DNA of 64,000 nucleotides from positions 156,177 through 220,176 of the forward strand of contig ML014124.1 of assembly GCA_003615045.1 (NCBI GenBank), read 5' to 3'. A model generated the notes under the pieces. It was not told the DNA's origin, did no database searches, and saw only the letters and a list, made by a program, of their open reading frames with translations. The stretch comes from Caulochytrium protostelioides (lineage: Eukaryota; Chytridiomycota; Caulochytriomycetes; Caulochytriales; Caulochytriaceae). Position 1 is the first letter of the stretch. Every line of letters starts with the position of its first letter. Positions 1 to 13,500 of this stretch are shown one piece after another. The position numbers and the translations under genes are program-made.

Positions 1-444
1 CAAGCAGACGAATGATAACCGGCAAAAGCAACCGGTGGCAGGCTTCATGGGCACCTCGATGGGTCAAGTCGCGGATGCTGGATGGATCAGCTTTCGATAT
101 CGGCTCCTTGTCATCCAACCCTGGGCTGCCAGCGCGCGAAACATATTTCCATCCTCGTCCGTCGACGACAGCTCGTCGACCGCTGCCGATCGCTTGATCA
201 GCCTATCCTCGGAGCCTGGCTCATTGTTCTGACCAGCATCCTCAACGGCCTCCCACCGCCGCTTCGTCGCAATGGCAGCCCAGAGCGGCAAGACGCCCGG
301 CCTGCCGACCGAGGCGCCCCGCTTGCCAGATCGCTTTGAGCATCCGGGTAAGCCAGTCACGCAAGCGTCGACGCAAACCCATGTTCGCCCATGATGTCCT
401 GCCCACCCTCGATGGATTGGGCAAACTCACCGAACCCACTCTTG

Positions 445-465
445 TTTTTTTTTTTTTTTTTTTTT
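445..465 (+). repeat. Poly(T) tract, 21 nt
   Basis: An uninterrupted run of 21 T. It could be a simple homopolymer or, read on the minus strand, the poly(A) end of an old retroposed sequence. I found no retroposed gene body next to it. Confidence 0.8.
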
Positions 466-1421
466 CATGTGCGAACTGTCATGCAGAAACGTGGGAATAC
501 AAGGTCAAGAAGCAGCACCCGCTGTATCAGACCTCGAACAGCGGCTATGGCGCGAAGCCACCATGCACCTTCCAAATGCCACGCGTGTACCACGGCATTT
601 CGTCGACCTTCTCGGAAGGCGTCTGCCTCGCAGGCCCCCAGCGCGACGGTGGACCCAACATGAAGAACATCCGTCACACAGCGATGCGCATCCGCGAAAG
701 CGTGCCCAAGTCGTAGCATGCCGCATCCATGCACATCTCCCGATATATAGATGGAGTGATTCGATATACGGAGACGTCCTGAGCTATGCTCAGCAAGCAT
801 CCATCTTCGGCTATGGCGGGCGGGCGGGAGTGAGAACGAACGGCGGGCTGGAGGATTCGAGGACGTCTGGGAGAACGCCACGGTGGCATCGCGGCAAATC
901 GACGGCGGCCGCCGCGTTCTGTGGCCACGACGGGAAGCCTCGAATGCTCGGTTTTGAACAGCCTGAGGTGAGGTGATCAAGCTGTCTCATCCCCCAATTT
1001 CGTGCTTTTTTTGCATCTCCGACAGCGCGCCCCGTCGGAACGGTATCAACGGCTGCCGATCGCGCGAGCGCGGGGAGAGCGAGGCTCGTGGGTCGGAAGG
1101 CAAATCGGATCGGATGCTTGATGCGAGCGTGGGAATTCCGCGGGGTCACCCGCGCGGTGCCTCTCGCGCCGTCCTCCTCCGACAAATCTGCCGTGACGAA
1201 ACAAATCATCAACGGCATCCTCCCAGGCCGGCCGCAAAAAAAAAAAGGGCTGATTGACAGCGCCTCCTTCGTGTCGATCGCACAGCAGCGCATTGACGGG
1301 GACGCAGAGAAGGCGGCCCTGAACGCGCGACAGGGCGGCCCCTGCGGCAGCATGCAGGTCCTCATTCTGTAGGGCGGCGCTATCGCCATGGCCGTGGCCG
1401 TGGCGGTCGCCGTGGCGGTCT

Positions 1422-1477
1422 GGCGTCGGGCGTCGGGCGTCGGGCGTCGGGCGTCGGGCGTCGGGCGTCGGGCGTCA
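1422..1477. repeat. 7-bp tandem repeat (GGCGTCG)n, about 8 copies
   Basis: Nearly perfect 7-bp units. Because 7 is not a multiple of 3, any frame through it cycles over 21 nt, for example TPDARRP repeats on the minus strand. It is taken as noncoding. Confidence 0.85.
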
Positions 1478-3004
1478 GGGGGGCGCTGTCCCGTGGCGGC
1501 CCGGCAACGCCTCCCCCTTCCCCCGCGTATGACCCGCTGGATCGACTATTTCTGTCGCCGCGCCATTTCGCGAAGCAGCGTGGACGGAGGCCGTCGCATC
1601 GCATTGCACCGCATGGCATCGCATCGCATGGCATCGCACTCCCCCGAGGCACGACCGCGCCCGGTAGATAGGCCGTGCACCAGGTCCCCGAGGACGCGAT
1701 CGCCGTCGGTCGCACATCGTGTCCGCCACGTCCGCCTCCCAACGGCCACGGCGACGGGAAGCCGCGTCATGATTGTCTCGTGTCATGGGGGAATCCAGCC
1801 GACGGGAGCGTGCGGCCTGCTCCTCTTCAGCGGCGGCGGTCGCTCGTTCCAGCCAGCCAGAAGGCGTTGGCGATGCTCATCTATGGCGGGGCATCTCGCC
1901 ATGCGGCACGGCGTAGACGACGGAGCGAGAAGGCGGCTACCCTGATGGCATCGCCAGCATCGTGACATCGGCGGCGGCCGCCGCGCTCGACGGCGTGTCG
2001 ACCCTGCGGCCGCCGCCACCGCTGCCTGGGTTGATAGATGCCGACCGATCCGCGGGGTCCGTGGTTATCCGTCGATCGGCCAAAGAAGGGGGCGGCCGGC
2101 GCTCAGGCGGGATGACATTGAGCGCGGACCAGGAGAACGCGGGGACCACGTGTGCTGCGGGCGAGACGGACGACTAACGCGTGAACGGCCGTAAAAAAAC
2201 GCCCCTGCCTTCATTTGCTGCTGCGGACGTGATTTGCGGCTCCGACGTCACACCGCCCTGAACGCTTCGTGATTGCTCCATCGACCGGATTTATCGGGGG
2301 TTCTCGCAGCGTCTCATTTCATATCCTTGCCTGGTTTTGTTCCTGCAGAAGCCCGCTCGTTGTCAATACCCACCTCATTGGACGTTACGCTCCACACGCG
2401 TCTGAGCAACACGTGAAGTCTATAGAGTCATTTTCTCGTGGTGCATCCATTCTCTGCCGGGCGTCCCGTCGTCGATCCGGTGGCGTCGCATCTTCTGCTG
2501 GTGCCGGCCGCCTCTGCGCTCTGCCCCCCAGACGCTCCGCCCTCGAGCAGTCCACCCGCAGTGACTGAGCCGGCCCTGGCTGACCCCGCGCCCGTGCCCG
2601 CGCCACAGGCACCGGACGCCGGACCGCCTTGGCCTCCGCTGATCGGCAGAACCGAAGGGGCCACACCGCAGGATCGCCGCCGCAAGCAAGCGCCCTGCCA
2701 TCGGAGCCTGGCGCCCCCTGCTGCGTCTCCATTCGCGTGGCCACAGCGGTCGCTGCGTGTCCCGCCGGCCACGTCGTCTCCGTGATCGCCGTCGCCACCG
2801 CCATCGCCATCGCTATCGTCCATCCGCTTCGGAGAGATATCCCCGAGTCCCATTAGCTGAGGCCCTGGCTGTCGGGAAGCCCGTGAGTCCGCCGGACACG
2901 GGGCCCCACAGAACGCGTCGTCGGCCGCCGCCCTTGATACCATCCGTATCGGCCGCCGCCGCCCACCAGCCGCCGCCGCCGCCGCTTCACGGACGCCGCG
3001 CGCC

Positions 3005-4594
3005 ATGGCCTCTCCTCATCTCCGGTCGGCGGACTCGCATCGACTCGTGCTGATCCGAGGCGACACGCGAGGCGGCAGCCCGGTAAGCGCCACGCCGCTC
3101 GTCTCGGCGGGCGCGCTGCTGGATACCCCGCATCCGCTGATGCGACGGGACCCGCCGCCGCTGTGCATGCTCCCCGCGCGCCCGCTCGGACCGCCGCGCC
3201 ACCGTCGCCACGTCCATGCCCACCCGGCCGATCCCCCTGCCGCTGGCGCCGGCAGCGATGCCGTGGGCGGCTTCGCCGACGGCATTCTCGACGACGACGA
3301 CTTGGACGACGATGGGGACGACGACGTCGACGATGACCGCCAGGACGATCAGGACCACCCGTCCGACAGCGATGCCCCACACGACCCGTATGGCGACGAA
3401 GCGCCGCGATCAGCGCGCAGCTCGGCGTCGTATCACCAGCACCACCACCACCACCACCCCAGCCATCCGGGCGACCATGCCGTCCCGACCGACCGCGACC
3501 GCGTCTCTAATAAGACCGACCGCCCCCGCGGCAAGGCCCTGCTCGACTACCCGGAGCCCGCCGTCACCATGATGAATGCCGCCGAGCACTGGCAGTCCCA
3601 TGCCCCTCCCGAGAGCCACGAGTGCCGCTTTCACATCAGGGGGCTCGTGACGGCCTGCCCGAGCGACGACCATGCGGGACGCGTCCGCCCGTGCGGCGAT
3701 AGCGCCCCGGAGGCGCGGAACGACGGCCGATCGCGGGGTCGCGCCGCAAGCCGCGCCAAACGCCGCGCCGAGGACGCCACCGCGGCCGCCTCCGTCTCGC
3801 CCGCCCGTCCGCCCCTTGACGCGCCCCCCGTGGCGTCGCCGCGCCACGCTTCCCGCGCCGCTTTGGCCGCAGCCGCGACGACCGGCATGCTCGTGATGGA
3901 GGCCGATGCCGCTCCTGAGGCCGCGTCCGATCGGAGGGAAGACGCGCGCGAGCACGATCCTGCGGCTGCGCGCCGCCGCGACGGCGATGGGCCTATGAGC
4001 CCGACGGGGCAGGGCGCCGCGGTGGACGCGCGGGTGGCGGCCGACGCGCCCGTGATTGCGGTCGCGTCGTATCCCGCCCGTCCGGGGGCCGCCGCGTCGC
4101 CGTACAAGCACGCGCCGGCGTATACCTTGGCCGTCGCGTCGCTCGTGACGGGGAAAGGCGTGCTCGTGTCGCCGCGCCGCGGCGGCGGGGTCGGCGACGC
4201 CCCGTCGCCGGTCGCCGCCTCGGCCGAGCCGTCCTGCGCGCCGCGGCGCGTGTGCTTCGCCGCAACGCCCGTCACGGCGGAGTGGGAGACGTGGAGCGTG
4301 GACGAGTATAATCGGACCGCGTGCCCGCTCGCCCAAGTGACGCGCAGTGATCTGTTTGCGCTCATGACGTACCGGCTCGAAATGCGGCGTGAGACCCGGC
4401 TCGCGACGGCGGCGGCCGAAGCGGCGCGGCAACACGCCGCCGAGCTATCGCCCAAGCGGACCGAGACCGCCGATCTCTTGGGGGCCCCGAGGTGGCCGTC
4501 AGCTTTCGATGCATCGTCGGATGCGATGGCCGACCCCAGGCCGCCACGAGCCTTGCCGATGCCCGGGGCTTGCGGCACAGCGCCACAGGCCTGA
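3005..4594 (+). CDS. Disordered protein with C-terminal RVxF / EYNR motif (possible PP1-binding regulator)
   Basis: A 529-residue single-exon frame opening at an ATG in good context (gccATGGcc). The first 400 residues are low complexity: an acidic Asp run near residues 97-120, a His-rich run near 145-155, then Ala/Pro/Arg-rich sequence. Near residues 417-460 is a conserved-looking block: RRVCF, then an acidic spacer, WETWSVDEYNRT, then LMTYRLEMRRE, predicted helical. RVCF fits the [RK]-V-x-F docking motif for protein phosphatase 1, and I recall an xETWSxxEYDR-type segment in otherwise variable fungal proteins. Role as a PP1-targeting subunit is therefore inference from a short motif. There is no catalytic domain, signal peptide or TM segment. 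The first 50 residues could be wrong if a later ATG is used. Existence as a gene rests on the C-terminal block and the frame length. Confidence 0.55.
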   Translation: MASPHLRSADSHRLVLIRGDTRGGSPVSATPLVSAGALLDTPHPLMRRDPPPLCMLPARPLGPPRHRRHVHAHPADPPAAGAGSDAVGGFADGILDDDDLDDDGDDDVDDDRQDDQDHPSDSDAPHDPYGDEAPRSARSSASYHQHHHHHHPSHPGDHAVPTDRDRVSNKTDRPRGKALLDYPEPAVTMMNAAEHWQSHAPPESHECRFHIRGLVTACPSDDHAGRVRPCGDSAPEARNDGRSRGRAASRAKRRAEDATAAASVSPARPPLDAPPVASPRHASRAALAAAATTGMLVMEADAAPEAASDRREDAREHDPAAARRRDGDGPMSPTGQGAAVDARVAADAPVIAVASYPARPGAAASPYKHAPAYTLAVASLVTGKGVLVSPRRGGGVGDAPSPVAASAEPSCAPRRVCFAATPVTAEWETWSVDEYNRTACPLAQVTRSDLFALMTYRLEMRRETRLATAAAEAARQHAAELSPKRTETADLLGAPRWPSAFDASSDAMADPRPPRALPMPGACGTAPQA

Positions 4595-7500
4595 TTGGCG
4601 AGGTCCAGTTATCGCTGAATGTCCAGCGGTCTTGAAGATTCACAACCGATACAATCGAGGGAGAGAAGGAATATCGTAGCCCATTTGCTGCGGTCTCATA
4701 AAACTGATTTTTGTTATTTAACTATCATGGTCTGTATAGGTCGGTCCTTTGATACTTGCGGCCACGTCGCATCGGTCATGAAAAAGCATGGAAGTGATCA
4801 GCTTCCGATCGAGTCATGCGATGCGATGGTGGATATGAGTGAGATCCGATCGTGATCAGAGAAGCTCCTCGCAGATGTCGTCTCATTTTTTGGCCGGCTC
4901 GTCGTTATTCGGAAAACCCAGTACGCGCCGTCGATTCATATTTTTGCTGATCGCGTTTCATGTTGCAAGTCTGACCAGCCTAGAGAGGATTTCAGCTTCA
5001 TGCATCAAAAGTAAACCGATCCGCCTGGAAGAATGCCATCTGGATCACGTGACGAGCGGATCGACCGGAGGTCTCGAGATGTCTTTTGTCGCACGACGGC
5101 GCTTCACGATCGGCGGCCGGCCTGGGCGCCACGCATCGGAGGCTGCCGACGCCATCGATGCTCAGGACGCCGGGCAGGCTGGGCAAGACGGCAGGAGAGG
5201 CGCAGCGCATACGCGATCGCGAGCGCATCGTCGGCGGGCGCTCTGCGTGGCGCTGCCTGACGATCGCCTCGCCAGGGCCGGGGCGTCGCGAGCGTCGCCG
5301 ATCCGTCGCGATGGCCGACCGCGGCGCGGCACGGCACGGAAGGCCGGCGCCGATGGGTGTTTGGTGATGACACGGCGGCGTCGGCGGCGGCGGCGTCGGC
5401 GGCGTCGATGTTGTGGGACGAGCGGCTGCCTTCGTCGGCGCAGGAAGGCCGCGTCCGTTCGCCCACAGAAGCGACGGCGCGCTCGCCACAACAAACGGCC
5501 CGGCGAGGACCCTCCTGACCGACGGACACGTCGGGGCGGCGACGGAAACGCCGAGGGAAACGTGGAGGGAAACGCCCACTGGCAGAAGGCGGCGAGCGGT
5601 GCGATTGATCGATCGATCACTCGTTCATATCGTGGAGAGACCACGGCTTCAAATGAGGGGTCTACTCCTAGTGCATGATGGGGAACATGATGGGCTGATC
5701 CGTGTTGCATGATGAGGGGGCGACGGGTCGCAATTGGGTCATCATCATTCGCGGTTGCGGATCAACGTTCATGAGAATGACGATGCATGGCGACGACTCA
5801 ATGCGACATGAATGCACTCACGCTCAGCATCGACCAATCGCAAAATGCAAGGCGGCATGAGGTGCGTATATTGTGATGGCCGCCCTTCACTTTCGCATCA
5901 TCGACTGATTGTCAGCGTCTCAACATTGTCCTTTCTGACGAGGATGGGGGCACCATCCCGTGTGCTCTTTACTGCTCTATTCGACTGATCGTACGGAGGA
6001 TCGTGCGGTCTCGACCCAGGTCGACCCATGAAGGTTAATTCGATCACTCCATCTTCGTCTTTCGTAAGTTGTACTGCGGAATGACGTAGTGACACCTCAT
6101 GGCCAACGATCGACTCGGCCGACTTTTTCCATCATACACGGGCTTATGGAAGATGCCGAATGCGTCCTTCGCCTCTGGACGGATGAATCCACACCTCCAA
6201 AAGGAAGGCCCTGGACAGCTCACGATCAATGATCTCTACGGGCGGCCTAATGAGTATGATCGGAGTCATCGACTCGATGTCTCTTTTCGCGAATGACGCG
6301 TCGCCGGTAGGCATGATCCATGTTTGCGCCTCGCCGATGGCGACGGCGCCTTTTTCAGCCTTTCACCCACCCCCTGAGAACGTCACTTAAGGGCGACCGC
6401 CACCAGCCAAGGACCCCAAGTATCTTCGCGTGGTATGCAACGCATACGGCCGCCGCAAGGATTCTTCAAGAAGCGGACCGACCGTCCCGTGCATCACGCC
6501 TCAGGTGGCGCAACCTCTCGAATGGATGGCGACCGCGGCATCACTGTGGTTCAATAGCGGCTGGTGCGGCGCGATGATGATGTCATGAGACGGATGGGAA
6601 GCGGAAAGGACGCAGACGGCTGCTGGTCTCGGCAACCCTGCATCGCCGACGCGCGATGCCGTCATGCCGCCAGCATTGCCCCGACATGCTCGGGCCGTGG
6701 ATGCGAGTGAGCGATGGGCAGGAGCAGCCATCCCGCAGCAAGAAGGCAGGGTGCTCCTCAGAAGCAGTATGGGCTCGACACTGCGGTGGCTCTCGCCTGC
6801 GCCTTAGGCACACGAGAACGCCTGGGCGACCGTCGTCCGTGGGGGGTGGCCATCACCCGAACGTTCGGCGCTCGACCGGAAACCGATCCCGTTTCCGGCC
6901 TTTCCGGCGCGCCGATGAGCATGGCTCGGCCCCGGGTCTGTTGTGGAAGAATAGGCTTCCTGCTGAGACTTAGCGCTTCCTCAGTGAGACAGCACGCTTA
7001 TCGCTTCGCCCTCTCTTGTTTGGGCGTCGCATATTCAGGTATGAAAAAAAGATGGGTACATCGGCAGCGGTCATGACCCACGCAGCGGGACAGGGCTGGG
7101 AGACATCAGTGCCACGTCACGCGCAGCGCCGCCACCGTCGGCACGTGAAAGAGACGTTGATGCTGCGACCCTCTTTGACCGCGCCGGCGGTGTCATGGGC
7201 TACCGTCGGCATGACGGTGGACAGCCATCTGGGTGGAGCGACCACCGCGTATGGGGAGACGGTGACCGACCTGCCTGTGAGCGAACCGTGAACGATGCAC
7301 TGCCGACTCGGGTCCTTCCCCAGCATGGACGGCTTGTTCAAAGCATGCGTGACGCGGATGGCCCTCTCCGGTCACCGCCACGAGCGAGCGCCACGGGCAG
7401 GACCCCGTCGCGGCTGACAGCGCCGTGCCCCCCGGACGGCGTCGTGGACCTCGTCCCGGCGGCGTCGGTAGCGTCGTGCTTCGAGCCCGCCGGAGACCTC

Positions 7501-10500
7501 GACTCCCGGTGCCTGAGCCTCCGCCATGTCAAGCACGGCCCATCGTGCGCTGCCCAGAACCCAGGCAGGAAGACTGCTGCCGGCCGTCGAGAACGCCCAA
7601 AGCGAGCCGACGACAGCCGGCGCCTGCGGCCGTGGATGCGGCCAGCACGGCGTGGCTTTGAAAGCGGGATGCATCGTCCTTATCGGAGGGCACCCGATCG
7701 CGGGTGGCATTGGTCGCGGCGAGACCGCGCTGACGGAAGGATGTGGGATGGGTCGGGGAGCGGACGACCCGGAGGAGGGGGGAACCCCTCCGAGGCAATG
7801 GCATACCCCATGCGAGGCCGCATCAGGCCGCGGCACGGCTGGACGCGTCTGGCTGGACCCGCATTGGCCGGCCCGCCGTGGAGACGGACGCGGCCTGCTC
7901 CAAGCCGAGACCGCCGTGTGAGCCATGGAGAGGCTGCGGTGCCAGAGGGGGTCACGGCTGGTTCGCGGCGGGCAGCGCCGGCGCCATCCGGTCCCGTCGA
8001 AGCCGTGGCCGACGTCGGCGGGTTCCACGTGAACGGGTCGAGGGCGCCGACGGACGTGCCTCGAGCGCGAATGCACGCCCTCCTCGCCGACCGCATGGAT
8101 GGGCCGCCGCTCGCTAGCGCCGCCACGGTCGCGCCAGCGCTTCGCCGTCAGCAGTGGAGGAGAGGGAGACGCCGCGAGTGCAGCGCTCTGACACATGGGA
8201 CAGCGTCATCATCGCCCACTCGATCGTTGGTCCTGGCGTCGCTCGGCATGCCTCTGTCGCCCACCCGGCCTTCCGCCTGTTCTCCCGGGGTCCCGCCTGA
8301 CGCCGTCGATGGTTGAATCGAACGATGGGATGGCGAGCGGGCGGCCGAGAAGCGCCACGGGGCGGCGGGCTTGGCCGACGTCTGACGGTGGCCGCAACCC
8401 GGCCCCGCGACCATCGCTGCGGTATCGAAGGCATCGGTCCGCGGGGATGGCGCACGCCATCCTGCCTCGGCGCTCGGCGCCCCGTCGGTCGATGGCGTCG
8501 GCGTACGAGCGCCATACGGAGCGCCCGCCGCGGTCGTGGCGGCCATCACTGCGGCCATGGTGTCGCGACCTTGGTGGCGGCGGCGGTAGCGGGGCGTGGT
8601 GGCCACCGCTCTCGCCTCCGCCGACCGAGCGCCACGAGACTGATCGCCTTGCTGCCGCTTGGCCTCCCTGACGCATGACGCGGCTTCAATGATAGCGCAG
8701 GGGGTCGCGGGGGAAGTCTGGAGCGGCAGGCGAGCGTCCGTCAGGATCCGATCGATATCAAAGCCACGTTGGCTTTGGCCCTTCCACCGGAAAAAAGCAG
8801 GGGACACGGCACCCCGAGACGTCCGGCAGCGGCCTCCGTTGCGGCCATAGGCCGGCGAGCGCCACGGCCGTCCCCCACCGAGCGGAGGCGAGGTCAGCTG
8901 ACGGCCGCTGACTGCAGCATACTTCGAAACGACACGGGCGGGATGGACCCCGTGCGGGCCGTGGACGGCGACGACGCGGGCATCGTCGCCATCGATGTCG
9001 GCCATGCGAGCACGCTCAGGACCGGGGCGACCTCCCGGCCCCCACCGGCGCGCGGGTCCGAGCTCGCTTCAGAGGCCGTTTCGCGCTGGCCACGGCGGAA
9101 TCCGTCGGGTCCACGCGGCTCCTCATGGCGACGGAACCATGTCCGAGCGATGGCGAGCGTCGACCCCCCGAGTTGGCCACGGAGGCGTCGCTCGCCCTGC
9201 CGGCCTTGTGAGCGATGCCCGGAGGGATGAGACCATCGCCATGGAGCATCGGCCCGTTGACCCGAAGGCTAAGTCCCCTGCGGGGGAGCAGGCTCGTCGC
9301 TCATTCGGCAGCAGCCGGGGCAGCGACGGGAGCAGGGGTGAGCGCAGAGGCAGCAGCAGCGAGGCTTTGGCGCAGGAAGGCCTCGCCCCGCTCCTCGGGG
9401 ATGGGCCCCAGCTGGTAGGATCCCGCTCCAATCCTCGTGCCGGGCGCCGTCTCAGCCGCCCGCACGGGTGGCGGCGACGCTGCGCGGCGCTGGCGGGGGC
9501 GACGTCGGCGTCGGGTGGGGGCGCCCACGACGCTCGAGTGGCCTTCGTGCCCGCATGATAAAGCGCAAGGGCACGGCGCACCTGCCGCGGTCGCTGGGTC
9601 CTTGGCCGCTTGCCGCCTTTTCCCGCCTTGTCTCTCGCATGGCCGACGCGGGCCGCTCGGTGGGCCTCGTCACACCTTTATCGCGCCACGGCCGGACGTG
9701 GTCCCGACCAACGCGGGACCCTGAGCGGCGACGCGGAGCAAGGACGCGATGGCCCGTCGGCGGGCGGCGAGCGGGGTCAGGAGGATGCCGCGTGCCGCGA
9801 CGTCCAGCGGCGAAGGGCCTCGAGTCGCCTTTCAAGACGTCTCTCGCCACGCCGGCGCGAACGATCGGACCGTCGGGTCGGATCGACCGGCCGCCGCGAC
9901 CGGTGCCGATGCCGATGCTGCTGTGGCTGCTAGCGACGACGCCAGCGGGTCGCTGGCAGGGGGCATGGGCCAGGACGCCGATGTCCCGCCCGAGGGATGC
10001 GTGCGGACGCCGTCGCCTGGCCGCGGCGGCCGCGGCGCGGTTCGCCCCCTATCGCCTTTGGCCGGCGAGGGTCCTGCCTGACGGCGGCGGCGACAGCAGC
10101 GGCGACGCGGCACGGCCGCGGCGGGGCCATCGCACGGCCACGCCGTGCTCCCCGGCGTGGCATGGCATCGCACGGCCATCGCACGCCATGGCGCTCGCGA
10201 CGGCCCCGCTCGGCGAGATGGGCGTGAGGATGGGCGACGAGCCAGGAGCTGGGGGCGAGCTGCGCGGGGAGGGGGCACGGCGCGTGCGGTTCGGAAGTGT
10301 CGTGAGCCCGTGCGGCCATCGCCCTCTGTTGTTTGTTGTTGAGCGGCGACGGAGGACACCCCCCAAAAATAGAAGAAACATATCCAGCGAGCGTGAGGAC
10401 GCACACGCGGGCCCGAGCATTGTCTCCTGCGGGCTCCGGGGCGGACGGCCCGCGGATCGGGCGGGGCGCCTCGGGGTAGTACGCCAAGACGACGACGCAG

Positions 10501-13500
10501 GGAAGCCCATGAAACATCTTGATCCGCAGGTCGGCATCCTCTCCTGGTGGTCTGTAGCTTCCCCTTCCTCCCTGCCGCGGCCACGGACGCTCCTCAACCC
10601 GTACATCGCGTCCGCGGGGCATCGGACATAGACCGGCGCAGGTCCCAGGCGACGGTCCGTTTCCCTTGCCGTCCTGAGACGGGGTGTGGTCGTCGTCGCC
10701 GTCATCGCCGTATATCACAAGAGGGGCAGGACCCGAGGCGAAGCGCCCTGTTTTCCCGAATAACGTGGAGACGCCCCCCCCAGGGCCCGAGGCACCCCGT
10801 CGCGTGAGTGTGGCGTCCCCTGGCGTCCTGTCGCCTTCGCGCCGCTCGATCGTGTTCGAGACCCACGTGCCGTACCGGCCCTTCCTCCTCGTTCCCCGCG
10901 TCGTCCCTTTCCTGCCAGCTGGCCGACCTCTTTTGACGTTCACGGGTCCGTTCACGTCGCGACATCCGCCAGCCTGCCGCCGTCCCGACCGCTGCTCAGT
11001 CGCCGCCGCTGTTTCGTAGCCACGTTGTCCATCGCGCGCCGTGATCTTGAGGCTGCGCCCCCCGAGTGCGACCCGGACAGGCGTCCCCTCGCTCGCTCAC
11101 TGCGCCCTCTCGGCCAATTGGCGACGGGGCCACCCGGTGTTTCTGCAGAAGAGCCGCTTCTGGGTCTGCCGTGACGCGACGAGACGAGACGCACGCGACA
11201 ACGTGTCCCGGCGAGGCACCGCGTTGCCGTACCGCTCGCGCGTATCGCGTCTCTTTACGCCGTCGGGGTCGCGTGCTCCGAGTCGTGCTCTGAATCGTGC
11301 GGTGGCGTCGTGCGGCCTTCGTTTTGTGGAGCCAGCCCGCCAGCCCGCCAGACGATCCCTCACGGCCACAGCCGCTCTGAAGCGCCGAAGCGCTGACACG
11401 GCCTGTCGCGCGGGCGTGTTGGTGACACACGGCGGCGCTCCTTCGCCTTTCACACTCTCCCTGTCTCGCACGCGCACGCGCACGCACTCGACCCACGCCC
11501 GCCCGCCTCACCCAGCCAAACACTTCGCCCGCACGCTTGTCGCGCCAGCGCGTAGGGCTCCAGGCTCCAGGCTTCAGGCTCCAGGCTCCAGGCTCCAGGC
11601 GCTGTCCCCAACGCCGGTTCCTGTGCTCGGATCGACTCCGCGCGTTGGGTCGTATTGTTTGGCCCTTGACGCCCCAACGCGGCCGCAAGCAGCAAAGGGG
11701 GCGCGCCCTGGACGCCGCCGCCCTTCCAGCGTGGTCGGCCCGGGACGACGCGCGACCCACGCCCCGCCGGCGCGCCCCGCCTTGTTTGGCCACGATTGCT
11801 GGCCGCCCCCCTTACCCAAACACGGACGCGCTGCTCATCACACATTGCCCCGTGGCCCAGTCAACAACAGTCAACAACAGCCATCAGGAAGGCCATCGGC
11901 CGGCCATCGGACGCCGCCCAACGCCGCCGCGTGCACCCGCGCGTCGGAGGCGCGTTGGCTGTCGCTGGCCTCGCATTAGCGGCCCGGCGCTGCGGGTCGG
12001 ACCACCGCGCACGGGCATCCCAGTCGCAGCGGCGGCGCCAAAACGAGCATCGAAACCAGGTCAGGCCCCCTTCGATTCCCTGCGCCTCCTGCCGCCCCGC
12101 GCTCGCGCCGTGCGTGCCCGCCCTCCGATTCGAAACAGACAGCGACGGGTGTCACCCCGGGCGGCGCCGGTGCCGCTGCTGCTGCTGCTGTCGCGAGGGA
12201 CACGGAGAGGGACTCGAGACGCGCTCAGGAGCAGCGAGTCGGCCTGGTTTGGGTCCTCTCCGCCAGCGTCGTGACTGGGCTCCGACGGTCGGCGCGGTGC
12301 CAGATCTCGTGGCCGCGCTCGCGAGACCGACACCGGTCGCGCGCTGCTGGGCTCCGTCGGCGGCGTCTCCGTGACGCGCAAGCCGCGACCTGACCGTGTG
12401 GGGGCGTGACGGTCTGTCGTGCGTCGGTATCACCGTCGTGGTATCGCCATCACACCGCATCACCTCGGCCGGCGCCTTCGCCGCGGGTCCCAAGCCTCCG
12501 CCACATCGAATTCTCCGGGCAGCCTTCCCAGCCTTTCCGTCTTTTCCGCTTTCCACCCCTTCTCGGTCGACCTCCCCATCGTCTGGCCCCGCACTCCTCT
12601 GGTCGCCGCCGCCGCCGCCGCCGCCGCCAGCGCCACCGACGCCGCCGCTGCGTAACGCCGCCATCGACGCCGCCATCGACGCCGCCAGCGCCACGGCCAC
12701 GCGGCCGACGCCCGCCCGCACACCACGTTCTCACCACTCCACTTTGCTCTCCTCCCAGCGGCCCTTCGCGCCGCTGCCCTTCGAGGCACGAGCCGGCTCA
12801 CCTCGATTGGTTTTTTTGTTATTGACCGTGAAGGCCCGCGTTCCCTTCCCATCGCACCCGACCTCATCAGTTGGGGCGTCGCCTTGGCCAGTGTTGGGTC
12901 GCATCCGGCGGGACAGACCAGCGAAGCGACAGCAGCCAACGGGCCCTGAACATCGGCCCTTCCTGTCTGCAACCCTATTCGGTGTCCACAAACGCCGGCC
13001 ATTCAGAGACGGGCGCGCCGCGTGGCCGCGGTTGTCCGAGTAACGCCGAAGGGGAGGTTGACCCCCATCCACTTGCGTCTGCTGGCCCATGACCCCGCGC
13101 CCCCCGTCCATCCGATCCACGGATTCCCCCCTCTGTGGTCGTTCGGCGGCGTCGATACGGACCCGCACAACGTACCGACTCGGTCGGCGAAAAATCAGGA
13201 TCATACCCCATTGACCACGCACGTCTCCCAAGCGCATGTTGGCACTGGTGGGTTTGTCATTGTGAGTGTTTTCACCTCGCCGAGCCCCGGGGAGCCCCGA
13301 AGCCTCCGCCTCGGAACGCCTCCGTGTTTTTTCTCCTGGTGACGCTCCTCTGGTCCGCCCCCCACAACCCCCCCAACCCCGACCCCTGCCCGCGTCGCTG
13401 GCCCATCGCCTACGACACGCCCCGCCTTCACTCCGCCGCCTGCGGTGTGCCGAGCCTACCACGGTGAAGGCCGTCTCTGGCCGATCCCTTTCGGTTGTGC

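Larger units (their letters stand above)
1..3004. other. Upstream region with no recognised gene
   Basis: Open frames here are GC-driven, low in complexity and match no family I recognise. Visible structure is a 21-nt T run at 445-465, a 7-bp tandem repeat at 1422-1477 and degenerate CATCG/CATGG words near 1595-1640. The last few hundred bases are presumably promoter and 5' leader of the gene starting at 3005. Confidence 0.5.

Noticed and set aside
7195-8316. 373-codon plus-strand open frame
   Set aside because: Overlaps several equally long frames on both strands; nothing conserved is visible.
9468-10631. 387-codon plus-strand open frame
   Set aside because: Arg/Pro/Ala-rich with frames of similar length on the other strand; no domain, so treated as a GC-driven chance frame.
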